A stretch of DNA of 7,000 nucleotides from Bacteroidales bacterium (GTDB lineage Bacteria > Bacteroidota > Bacteroidia > Bacteroidales > P3): the NCBI GenBank assembly GCA_012837565.1, contig DUQY01000097.1:1-7000 (forward strand). The letters run 5' to 3'. The notes under the pieces are model-generated. The model searched no databases and was not told the DNA's origin. It saw only the letters and a program-made list of their open reading frames with translations. The position numbers and the translations under genes are program-made. Below, in pieces: positions 1-5,781 of this stretch (its first letter is position 1; the number at the start of each line of letters is the position of its first letter).

Positions 1-683
1 CGTGTTTTGATGAAGTAAGCATTTTCTGCAAAACGTGCTGAATCAAAAAGTACAGGAACATCATATTTCTTTGATAGTTCACGAACCTCACGTAAGTTTT
101 TCATACTTACCGGTTGTCCACCTGCAGTATTATTTGTTATTGTAACAACTATGAAAGGGATATTGCCTTTATGTTCTTGTAATGCTTTTTCTAATTTAAT
201 AGGGCAAACATTTCCTTTAAAAGGTATTTCAAGTTGAGTGTCTTTTGCCTCGTCTATTGTACAGTCATGTGCAACAGCCTTACGGCTTTCTATATGTCCT
301 TTTGTTGTATCGAAGTGAGAGTTACCTGGACAAACGTTACCTGGTTTCACTAAGTGAGAAAATAAAACGTTTTCTGCTGCACGTCCTTGGTGAGTTGGGA
401 TAACGTATTCAAAACCTGTTAATTTAGCAATCATATTCTTAAGGTTGAAGAAAGAAGATGCACCTGCATAACTTTCGTCACCCATCATAACTCCAGCCCA
501 TTGAGCTTGAGACATTGAACCTGTTCCTGAGTCAGTAATAAGGTCAATATATACTTTGTCTGCTGCTAGTTGAAATGTATTATAGTGAGCTTCCTTAATC
601 CATTGTTCACGTTCTTGACGTGTACTTTTACGAATTGGCTCAATCATTTTAATCTTCCATGATTCTGCAAATGGTAATTCCAT
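1..683 (-). CDS. tnaA: Tryptophanase (tryptophan indole-lyase), N-terminal half; runs off the left edge
   Basis: This PLP-dependent enzyme cleaves L-tryptophan to indole, pyruvate and ammonia in the cytoplasm. 227 complete codons are visible, about half of the family's roughly 460-470 residues. The protein begins MELPFAESWK and carries the family blocks TDSGTG (50-55), MMGDESYAG (66-74), PTHQGR (96-101), HFDTTKGH (123-130), NNTAGGQPVS (184-193) and FDSARFAENAYFIK (213-226). By alignment from memory, Q99-G100-R101 bind the PLP phosphate, F124 stacks on the cofactor, and N185, D214 and R217 contact PLP. The catalytic lysine lies beyond the edge. D125 sits where tryptophanases have Asp (E. coli Asp137) and tyrosine phenol-lyases have Thr124, so I call tryptophanase rather than TPL. 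The ATG at 683 is chosen because the family's N-terminus starts there; its leader is A-rich with no strong Shine-Dalgarno, as is usual in Bacteroidota. The gene is divergent from the peptidase/polA unit. Confidence 0.95.
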   Translation of the reverse strand, partial: MELPFAESWKIKMIEPIRKSTRQEREQWIKEAHYNTFQLAADKVYIDLITDSGTGSMSQAQWAGVMMGDESYAGASSFFNLKNMIAKLTGFEYVIPTHQGRAAENVLFSHLVKPGNVCPGNSHFDTTKGHIESRKAVAHDCTIDEAKDTQLEIPFKGNVCPIKLEKALQEHKGNIPFIVVTITNNTAGGQPVSMKNLREVRELSKKYDVPVLFDSARFAENAYFIKT

Positions 684-752
684 AATATTTATCTTTTGTT
701 TGTTATTTTATTCTAATATTTTATTGTGATTTATACTGAAAATAAGGCGTTC

Positions 753-776
753 GATTGAATGATATTTCACTCAATC
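753..776 (-). promoter_or_regulatory. Stem-loop 2 in the tnaA leader
   Basis: In the tnaA transcript GATTGAGTGA (776-767) pairs with TCATTCAATC (762-753): ten pairs, one of them G-U, closed by an AATA tetraloop. It begins 3 nt after the stop codon of the leader frame and ends about 70 nt before tnaA. The following bases (GAACGCCTTATTTTC) are not a clean U-run, so intrinsic termination is doubtful. A regulatory or transcript-stabilising role is possible. Confidence 0.4.
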
Positions 777-779
777 TAT

Positions 780-860
780 TTAATATGCAAACTCGTCTCT
801 ATTCTTAATGTTAATGTAGAGACCTTGAGTATTTCTTGAATTTAATAAGTTTTGCAACAT
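780..860 (-). CDS. Possible 26-residue leader peptide upstream of tnaA
   Basis: An ATG at 860 opens a 26-codon frame ending in TAA at 780, reading MLQNLLNSRNTQG followed by LYINIKNRDEFAY. It begins about 13-16 nt after the inferred transcription start and ends about 96 nt before tnaA. In E. coli, tna is controlled by the 24-residue TnaC leader, so position and size are suggestive. However, this peptide has no tryptophan and does not match the TnaC W...D...P pattern that I know, so a TnaC-like stalling mechanism is not supported. The frame contains the first of two stem-loops (795-823), so translating it would open that stem. An ORF this short can arise by chance; treat it as a candidate only. 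Confidence 0.25.
   Translation of the reverse strand: MLQNLLNSRNTQGLYINIKNRDEFAY
795..823 (-). promoter_or_regulatory. Stem-loop 1 in the tnaA leader
   Basis: In the tnaA transcript GTCTCTA (823-817) and TAGAGAC (801-795) form a perfect 7-bp stem around a 15-nt loop. The stem lies wholly inside the 26-codon leader frame, so a translating ribosome would disrupt it. No U-tract follows, so it is not an ordinary terminator. Confidence 0.35.
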
Positions 861-883
861 TTCAGTACTATGTGAGTTGCAAA
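851..883. promoter_or_regulatory. Perfect 8-bp inverted repeat over the tnaA start-site region (possible operator)
   Basis: TTTGCAAC (851-858) and GTTGCAAA (876-883) are perfect inverted repeats 17 bp apart. One arm overlaps the -7 box (880-887), the spacer covers the expected transcription start, and the other arm overlaps the leader-ORF start codon (858-860). Because the upstream arm lies at or before the start site, a complete RNA hairpin is unlikely. A protein-binding site in DNA is the better reading. No regulator gene is visible in the window. Confidence 0.35.
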
Positions 884-910
884 GGTAGAAAAATAAAATT
901 TAACGTCAAA
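880..910 (-). promoter_or_regulatory. Bacteroidota-type promoter of tnaA
   Basis: On the minus strand, TTTG (910-907) is followed after exactly 19 bp by TACCTTTG (887-880). This fits the Bacteroidota primary-sigma consensus, TTTG or TTG, then about 19-21 bp, then TAnnTTTG. Transcription should begin near 873-876, giving tnaA a leader of about 190 nt, much longer than this phylum's usual short 5' UTR. I found no other TAnnTTTG match on this strand between 683 and 880. Confidence 0.75.
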
Positions 911-920
911 ACTTTTTTAA

Positions 921-937
921 GTAAATTTACTAGTAAA
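921..937. promoter_or_regulatory. Overlapping palindromes upstream of the tnaA promoter
   Basis: Two perfect palindromes overlap here: GTAAATTTAC (921-930) and TTTACTAGTAAA (926-937). They lie just upstream of the tnaA -33 element, roughly 50-60 bp before the inferred start site, where activator sites often sit. Being AT-rich, they could also be chance. Confidence 0.2.
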
Positions 938-1083
938 CTTCTATTATATAGATAATTGATAATATAGGAAGAGCTTAAAACATTCACTCAACCCATTGTA
1001 AGCATTATATATGTATAGATTGTAAGTACATATCATTATATAAATAATTATCCTTAGTTGATTAATAAAAAAGAAGAGATAGC
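938..1083. other. AT-rich intergenic stretch without a recognisable gene
   Basis: No convincing ORF or RNA gene is visible. The only structure noted is an 8-bp direct repeat, ATTGTAAG, at 995-1002 and 1019-1026 (24 bp apart) within runs of alternating A and T. It lies between the divergent control regions. Confidence 0.4.
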
Positions 1084-1084
1084 A

Positions 1085-1115
1085 TTGTTTTTTAGTTTAA
1101 TAATTCGTATATTTG
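1085..1115 (+). promoter_or_regulatory. Bacteroidota-type promoter reading into the repeat element
   Basis: TTG (1085-1087), 20 bp, then TATATTTG (1108-1115) fits the -33/-7 consensus well. Transcription would start near 1120, about 295 bp before the M64 peptidase. It would run through the 1187-1255 repeat element first. It could drive a small structured RNA or act as a distal promoter for the peptidase-polA unit. Confidence 0.55.
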
Positions 1116-1186
1116 CATTATAGAATTGATAGGATTAAGTTCTTTGAGGTTTTATTCACAATACCCTCTTTAGATTTTCTTTTAAA

Positions 1187-1255
1187 AAATGATGCACATC
1201 TTTCACCCCGAAAGATGTGCATCATTTGGTATGAAAGATGCACATCATTTGCACT
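1187..1255. repeat. Three 23-bp repeat units with a 10-bp core; the first two form a perfect 18-bp inverted repeat
   Basis: The core GATGCACATC occurs at 1191-1200 and 1237-1246, and its exact reverse complement GATGTGCATC at 1214-1223, so cores are spaced exactly 23 bp apart twice. AAATGATGCACATCTTTC (1187-1204) and GAAAGATGTGCATCATTT (1210-1227) are a perfect 18-bp inverted repeat with a 5-nt ACCCC loop. The third unit (1233-1250) matches the second except that the two central bases, plus the flanking G and C as a TGxx/xxCA swap, read GCAC instead of GTGC. Unit 2 can therefore pair either with unit 1 (18 bp) or with unit 3 (10-bp core), giving mutually exclusive hairpins. Read leftward, the 1:2 hairpin is followed by a T-run (1189-1184), so it could terminate minus-strand transcripts. 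It resembles short intergenic tandem/palindromic elements of Bacteroidales, such as the BrickBuilt elements of Porphyromonas gingivalis, which I recall as having 22-23-bp units; I cannot confirm identity. Confidence 0.8.
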
Positions 1256-1263
1256 TTGAAACG

Positions 1264-1292
1264 GCGATTCAGAATAATAATATAGCGATTCA
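1264..1292. repeat. Direct repeat GCGATTCA downstream of the 23-bp units
   Basis: GCGATTCA occurs at 1264-1271 and 1285-1292, 21 bp apart, just beyond the third 23-bp unit. It may be the tail of the same repeat element or a decayed further unit. Significance is uncertain at this length. Confidence 0.3.
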
Positions 1293-1381
1293 TGTAAATA
1301 TTACAAAGACTTAGAAAATTAAATCAAGGTTTTGAGATGAAGTTATAAGGATTATTTTCTATGATAAAATAAAAAAATATG

Positions 1382-1389
1382 TATCTTTG
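1382..1389 (+). promoter_or_regulatory. -7 box of the M64 peptidase promoter
   Basis: TATCTTTG matches the Bacteroidota TAnnTTTG box and ends 25 bp before the peptidase ATG, giving a leader of about 20 nt, typical of the phylum. The upstream -33 region holds only a weak T-rich match near 1355-1359. It should also drive polA, which follows the peptidase by 4 bp. Confidence 0.6.
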
Positions 1390-1414
1390 CTTAATCACTT
1401 TCAAAAAATAAAGC

Positions 1415-2683
1415 ATGAAACGTTTTTTCCTATATATTCTGTTCTTATTTCCATTATTTGCTAATTCCCAAATAATAGATTTTAGTTCCTATTTCACAGA
1501 TAAAACCCTCAATATACTATGTTATCATTCTGGTCGCTTTGCTATGGAATACTATGAAATTGAAGAAATCTATGCAACAAATAACTGGGCTGGCACAAAG
1601 ACAAAACTTCTTGACAATACAAATATAGGAGCTCATAGGATAGAGGTTTATGCTGCAAATACCAAAAATCTAATATATTCTCGCAACTACTGTTCTCTTT
1701 TTGAGGAGTGGCAAACAACCCCAGAGGCTAAGAAATCATGTGGAAACTTTGAAGAAGTTATTAGAATCCCACTTCCAAAAGAGGATATCGACATTTTATT
1801 TTTTTCAAGAGATAGTTTGGGAAAATGGTATAAGGTTGAGAAAAAAACTATTGAAGTAGCAAATATAAATATTAAGGAAACGAACCTCAAGACCGATAAT
1901 TTCTATCCCCTACATATAGCTTCAAAGGATTTAAATAAGAAATTGGATATAGTAATTGTGCCTGCGGGTTATACAAAGGCAGATTCACTTCAAATGATTG
2001 AAGATTTGAAACTTTTTACTAAACATTTCTTTTCCAAGCCTCCCTTTTCAAATTCACAAGACAAAATAAACATTAGGGGAGTTTCTTATTTCTCAGAACA
2101 GAGTGGCATTCCAGGACTTGACAAAGCCATAAACCCAAACACATTCCTTGGAGTACAATATAATATCTTTGATTCCCCTCGATATATTATGACTCCAAAG
2201 CTTTTCAACCTCCACGAAATACTAATGGATGTTCCTTACGAACAAATAATTATTATGTGCAATAGCTCGGTTTATGGAGGTGGCGGTATATTTAATTTCT
2301 ACGCTACTTCCTATGTAAATAGAGAGAACGGCTTTGTTCTTATTCACGAATTTGGACATAGTTTTGGGGGCTTAGGTGATGAGTATTCCGAAACCGATAT
2401 TGATATTGAGGGAGCATCACAAAAGATTGAACCTTGGCAAAAGAACGTTACATCTTTAGTTGATTTCTCTAAGAAATGGGAGGATATGCTTGATAAGACA
2501 ACTCCAATACCGACCCCAACAACAACTGACTTTAAGGATAAGGTTGGCGTATTTGAAGGAGCAGCTTATGTTTCTAAAGGACTTTATCGCCCCTTCCAAG
2601 ATTGTTTGATGAGGAGCGATAAACCTTTTTGCCCAGTCTGCACAAGGGAGATAAATAAAATGATTGATTTTTACACAGAATAA
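1415..2683 (+). CDS. Exported M64-family ('IgA peptidase') zinc metallopeptidase
   Basis: The 422-residue protein opens with a signal peptide: a Lys-Arg N-terminus, a hydrophobic stretch over about residues 4-15, and a likely cut near A16-N17-S18. No lipobox Cys is present, so export to the periplasm or outside is inferred. A beta-rich N-terminal domain (about 20-150, as in M64_N) precedes the catalytic domain (about 155-420). The zinc motif is HEFGHSFGGLGDEY at 311-324: H311 and H315 are ligands, E312 is the catalytic base, and D322 is the likely third ligand, a metzincin-like pattern. The M64 C-terminal signature CLMRSDKPFCPVC (397-409), with a Met that may form the Met-turn and three Cys, is intact. 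The family is named for a Clostridium ramosum IgA protease; most Bacteroidales members have unknown substrates, so IgA cleavage should not be assumed. There is no obvious type IX secretion C-terminal domain. Length and motifs suggest an active enzyme. Confidence 0.88.
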   Translation: MKRFFLYILFLFPLFANSQIIDFSSYFTDKTLNILCYHSGRFAMEYYEIEEIYATNNWAGTKTKLLDNTNIGAHRIEVYAANTKNLIYSRNYCSLFEEWQTTPEAKKSCGNFEEVIRIPLPKEDIDILFFSRDSLGKWYKVEKKTIEVANINIKETNLKTDNFYPLHIASKDLNKKLDIVIVPAGYTKADSLQMIEDLKLFTKHFFSKPPFSNSQDKINIRGVSYFSEQSGIPGLDKAINPNTFLGVQYNIFDSPRYIMTPKLFNLHEILMDVPYEQIIIMCNSSVYGGGGIFNFYATSYVNRENGFVLIHEFGHSFGGLGDEYSETDIDIEGASQKIEPWQKNVTSLVDFSKKWEDMLDKTTPIPTPTTTDFKDKVGVFEGAAYVSKGLYRPFQDCLMRSDKPFCPVCTREINKMIDFYTE

Positions 2684-2687
2684 AGAA

Positions 2688-5537
2688 ATGAAAGAGAAAA
2701 ACCTATACCTTATTGATGCAATGGCATTAATATATCGTTCCTACTATGCTTTGAATAAGAACCCAAGGATAAATTCTAAGGGACTTAATACCTCCGCAAT
2801 ACTTGGATTTGCAAATGCTTTACTCGATATAATAAAGAAGCACAAACCCTCACATCTTGGAATAGCCTTTGACTTGCAAGGACCAACCGTAAGGCATGAG
2901 CAGTTTGAAGCATATAAGGCAAATCGTCAAGCATGCCCAGAAGATATCATTGCAGCAATACCAATTGTTAAGGAATTGGCCAAAGCAATGAATATTCCTA
3001 TGCTTGCCGTTGAGGGATATGAGGCAGACGATGTGATAGGTACGCTTTCAAAGAAGGCAGCCAGAGAAGGTTTTACCGTATATATGGTTACACCTGACAA
3101 AGATTATGCACAGCTTGTGGAAGAAAAAATCTTTATGTTAAAGCTTCCAAGAATGGGTAATGGAGAAGAGATATTGGGAGTAAAAGAGGTAATAGAGAAA
3201 TTTGAAGTCAAGAGACCTAAGCAGGTAATTGATATACTTGGGCTTTGGGGAGATAGCTCCGATAATATACCTGGCGTTCCTAAAATTGGAGAGAAAAAAG
3301 CTAAGATGTTAATGAAGCAGTTCGACTCCATTGAAGATATAATTGAAAACTCAGATAAGATAGAGAGTCCTTCAATACGCAAGGCAATAGAGGAGAATAA
3401 AGATAAGGCTATCCTTTCAAAAATGCTTGCAACCATAATACTAGATGTCCCAATTGAGTTTAACGAGGAAGGACTCTTGTTTGAACTGCCTAATTTCCAA
3501 CATTGCAAGACCCTATTCTCAGAGCTTGAGTTCCGAACCTTTGAAAAGCGTTTCTTCGATGTCTACTCTAAGATGTCAGGTTATGCAGATGCCTCAGAAA
3601 TGTTTTCAATTAAGAAAGCTGATATTAAGAATAGTCAAACTGAAGCTAATCAAAACCAGTTTAATCTCTTTGGAGATCCAGAGGCAGATAGTCCTCAGCA
3701 TTCTTTTCTCGACATTTCCAAGACCATCGATAACACTGAGCATACGTATCAAATAATTGAAAATACTGAAGATTTAAAAGCTGTTATTGAAGAGATAAAA
3801 CAAAGAAAAATACTTAGCTTTTCAGTCCAGACAACTTCAAATGATTTGTTTGCAGATATAATTGGCATATCTCTAAGCTGCGAAAAACACAAGGGATACT
3901 TCGTTTTCCTAAATCAAAACAAAGAAGAAGAAACGGAAATCTTCAATATGCTAAAAGAAGTCTTTGAAGACAGGGAAATAGATAAGGTTTCACAAAACAT
4001 GAAATCCGATAAGCACGCCCTTCTCAACCATAATATTGAAATAAGAGGAAGAGAATTTGATATAGTAATAGCACATTATCTTATTGAGCCTGAGATGCAA
4101 CATAAGTTTGATTCACTTGCAAGCTCCTATTTGGAATATGAAACAATACTGGAGGAGAAAGCTTTTGGTAAAGTGCCGAAATCAGGAATAATAGATATTA
4201 AAAAGATAGACAAGACCCAACTAATAAACTACTCGGTTGAGAAAGCCGATATCTCACTACAACTAAAGCCAATCTTAGAAGAGAAACTAAGAGAAAATGA
4301 CTTAGAAAATCTTTTTCAAGAGATAGAAATGCCACTTGTTTCTGTACTTGTGTCGATGGAAAGAGAAGGAGTAAGAATTGATACTGAGCAGTTAAAAACC
4401 TTTTCCGATGAATTGGAAGAAGAAAAGCAGAGATTAGAATCTGAAATATTTGAACTATCAGAAGAGGAGTTTAATATATCATCTCCAAAACAATTATCCG
4501 AGATATTATTTAAGAAACTAAAGATAGCAGAGAACACAAAAAAATCTTCAATAACCAAACAACTATCCACTTCCGAAGAAGTACTTTCAAAGCTCGTAGA
4601 TAAACATCCTATTGTTTCCAAAATCTTAGAATATAGAAGTCTAACCAAACTTAAGGGAACCTATGTTGATGCTCTACCTCTTTTAGTTAATCCCTCAACA
4701 GGCAGAATCCATACTTCCTATAACCAAACCACAACCTCAACAGGCAGACTTTCTTCCCTTGCACCCAACCTGCAAAATATCCCTATCCGCACCGCTCTTG
4801 GCAGAAAGATACGTAAGGCATTTGTTCCAAGAGATCAAGATTATTTATTAATGGCTTGTGATTATTCACAGATAGAACTAAGGATTATTGCTTCGATGAG
4901 CCAAGATGAGCATATGATTGAGGCATTTAATAAGAGAATTGATATCCACCAAGCAACAGCAGCAAAGATTTACAAGGTTGCATTAGAGGATGTAAGCAAA
5001 GATATGCGTCAAGCAGCTAAGAGTGTAAACTTCGGAATCATATACGGAATATCAGCTTATGGACTTTCACAGCAGCTATCACTTTCAGTAAAAGAAGCAC
5101 AAGCCCTAATAGACCAATATTTCGCAGAATACCCAAAAATAAAGAGTTTTATAGATTCTCAGATTGAGAAAGCAAAGCAGACCAATTACGTAGAAACAAT
5201 GCTAAAACGAAGAAGGTATCTTTATGAAATCAATTCAAGGAATGTAAATCTAAAAAACTTTGCCCAAAGAAACGCAGTAAATATGCCAATACAAGGTTCC
5301 TCTGCCGATATGATAAAGAAGGCAATGATAGAGATAAACAATATCCTAAACAAAGAAGGACTTAAAACCAAGATGATACTACAAGTGCATGATGAACTAG
5401 TCTTCGACCTTTATAAACCAGAGCTTAAAAAAGTCCAACTTATAGTAGAAAAACAAATGAAAGAAGCCCTACCATTAGAAAACGTTCCTATAGAGGTCGA
5501 TTCCAATACAGGACAAAACTGGTTAGAAGCCCACTAA
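2688..5537 (+). CDS. polA: DNA polymerase I, with a degenerate 3'-5' exonuclease site
   Basis: Pol I fills gaps and removes Okazaki primers. I take the ATG at 2688 (949 residues, 4 bp after the peptidase stop), because homologues begin just before the LYLIDAMALIYRSYY block; an in-frame ATG at 2664 would add eight residues overlapping the peptidase gene. The 5' nuclease (about 1-300) keeps its metal-binding acids: D10, E112/D114/D115, D137/D139, D189/D192, plus a helix-hairpin-helix around 192-210. The polymerase domain (about 560-949) is complete: motif A DYSQIELR (D725), motif B R774-K778-F782-Y786, motif C HDE (D902, E903). The middle 3'-5' exonuclease-like domain is degenerate: the ExoI FDTET consensus reads FSVQT (S379, Q381 replace Asp and Glu), and ExoIII YxxED reads YSVEK (K519 replaces Asp), although D441 of ExoII remains. 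Proofreading is probably lost. The linker holds QFNLF (324-328), a sliding-clamp-like motif. Confidence 0.97.
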   Translation: MKEKNLYLIDAMALIYRSYYALNKNPRINSKGLNTSAILGFANALLDIIKKHKPSHLGIAFDLQGPTVRHEQFEAYKANRQACPEDIIAAIPIVKELAKAMNIPMLAVEGYEADDVIGTLSKKAAREGFTVYMVTPDKDYAQLVEEKIFMLKLPRMGNGEEILGVKEVIEKFEVKRPKQVIDILGLWGDSSDNIPGVPKIGEKKAKMLMKQFDSIEDIIENSDKIESPSIRKAIEENKDKAILSKMLATIILDVPIEFNEEGLLFELPNFQHCKTLFSELEFRTFEKRFFDVYSKMSGYADASEMFSIKKADIKNSQTEANQNQFNLFGDPEADSPQHSFLDISKTIDNTEHTYQIIENTEDLKAVIEEIKQRKILSFSVQTTSNDLFADIIGISLSCEKHKGYFVFLNQNKEEETEIFNMLKEVFEDREIDKVSQNMKSDKHALLNHNIEIRGREFDIVIAHYLIEPEMQHKFDSLASSYLEYETILEEKAFGKVPKSGIIDIKKIDKTQLINYSVEKADISLQLKPILEEKLRENDLENLFQEIEMPLVSVLVSMEREGVRIDTEQLKTFSDELEEEKQRLESEIFELSEEEFNISSPKQLSEILFKKLKIAENTKKSSITKQLSTSEEVLSKLVDKHPIVSKILEYRSLTKLKGTYVDALPLLVNPSTGRIHTSYNQTTTSTGRLSSLAPNLQNIPIRTALGRKIRKAFVPRDQDYLLMACDYSQIELRIIASMSQDEHMIEAFNKRIDIHQATAAKIYKVALEDVSKDMRQAAKSVNFGIIYGISAYGLSQQLSLSVKEAQALIDQYFAEYPKIKSFIDSQIEKAKQTNYVETMLKRRRYLYEINSRNVNLKNFAQRNAVNMPIQGSSADMIKKAMIEINNILNKEGLKTKMILQVHDELVFDLYKPELKKVQLIVEKQMKEALPLENVPIEVDSNTGQNWLEAH

Positions 5538-5781
5538 ACCCTATCAAACCCTTACAGATTTTCTCTAGTCCTAATTTTGGTTTACACTTTATAAAAATAG
5601 GTTTTAATAATGTAATATAATACCAACAGATTTTCACAAAACAACCGTAGAATCGAGATTTATCGTGCCTGAATATTTGAAGCGAAATCAAAAGATAGAA
5701 TATACTCTTTCAAGACATTACTATAAGGGGTAAGAAGTATAGTTTAAATGATTAAGTATGTTTAGCTAAAAGTTTTGATAT
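5538..5781. other. Intergenic region between the convergent polA and 275-residue genes
   Basis: No ORF of convincing length or RNA gene is visible in these 244 bp. Besides the weak hairpin at 5570-5601 there is only a 6-bp inverted repeat, ACTATA (5720-5725) and TATAGT (5738-5743). Both flanking genes end here, so both transcripts must stop in or near this region. Confidence 0.5.
5570..5606 (+). terminator. Weak terminator candidate after polA
   Basis: CCTAATTTT (5570-5578) can pair with AAAAATAGG (5593-5601) with one A-A mismatch around a 14-nt loop, followed by TTTTA. It starts 33 bp after the polA stop. The stem is AT-rich and the T-run short, so this is only a candidate. Confidence 0.3.

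Noticed and set aside
1..683. Tyrosine phenol-lyase as the identity of the left-edge gene
   Set aside because: The position of TPL Thr124 is Asp125 here, and the DSARFAENAYFIK and TNNTAGGQPVS blocks match tryptophanase better. The second discriminating residue lies outside the window.
1187..1227. Intrinsic terminator for plus-strand transcription
   Set aside because: The stem is excellent but is followed by GGTATGAAAG rather than a T-run; only the minus-strand reading has Ts after the stem, and no minus-strand gene lies immediately to its right.
1187..1250. CRISPR array
   Set aside because: Three 23-bp units with 5-nt gaps between 18-bp repeats and alternating orientation do not fit repeat-spacer architecture, and no cas genes are present.
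1189..1314. A 41-codon plus-strand ORF (MMHIFHPERC...) running through the repeat element
   Set aside because: Its first half is simply the translated 23-bp repeat units, it has no Shine-Dalgarno or close promoter box, and repeats of this kind often yield spurious small ORFs. Noncoding repeat is the better reading, though ribosome profiling could reverse this.
2664..2687. Upstream ATG giving polA eight extra residues (MIFTQNKE)
   Set aside because: It overlaps the end of the peptidase gene and adds residues not seen in Pol I N-termini; the ATG at 2688 fits the family start.
3104..3508. Antisense ORFs inside polA (also 4316-4648) and inside the peptidase (1687-1890)
   Set aside because: Ser/Ile/Phe-rich translations with no recognisable domain, fully covered by strongly supported genes on the other strand.
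5488..5691. 67-codon minus-strand ORF spanning the polA end and the following intergenic region
   Set aside because: It overlaps the conserved polA C-terminus, has no recognisable domain and no promoter box; probably chance.
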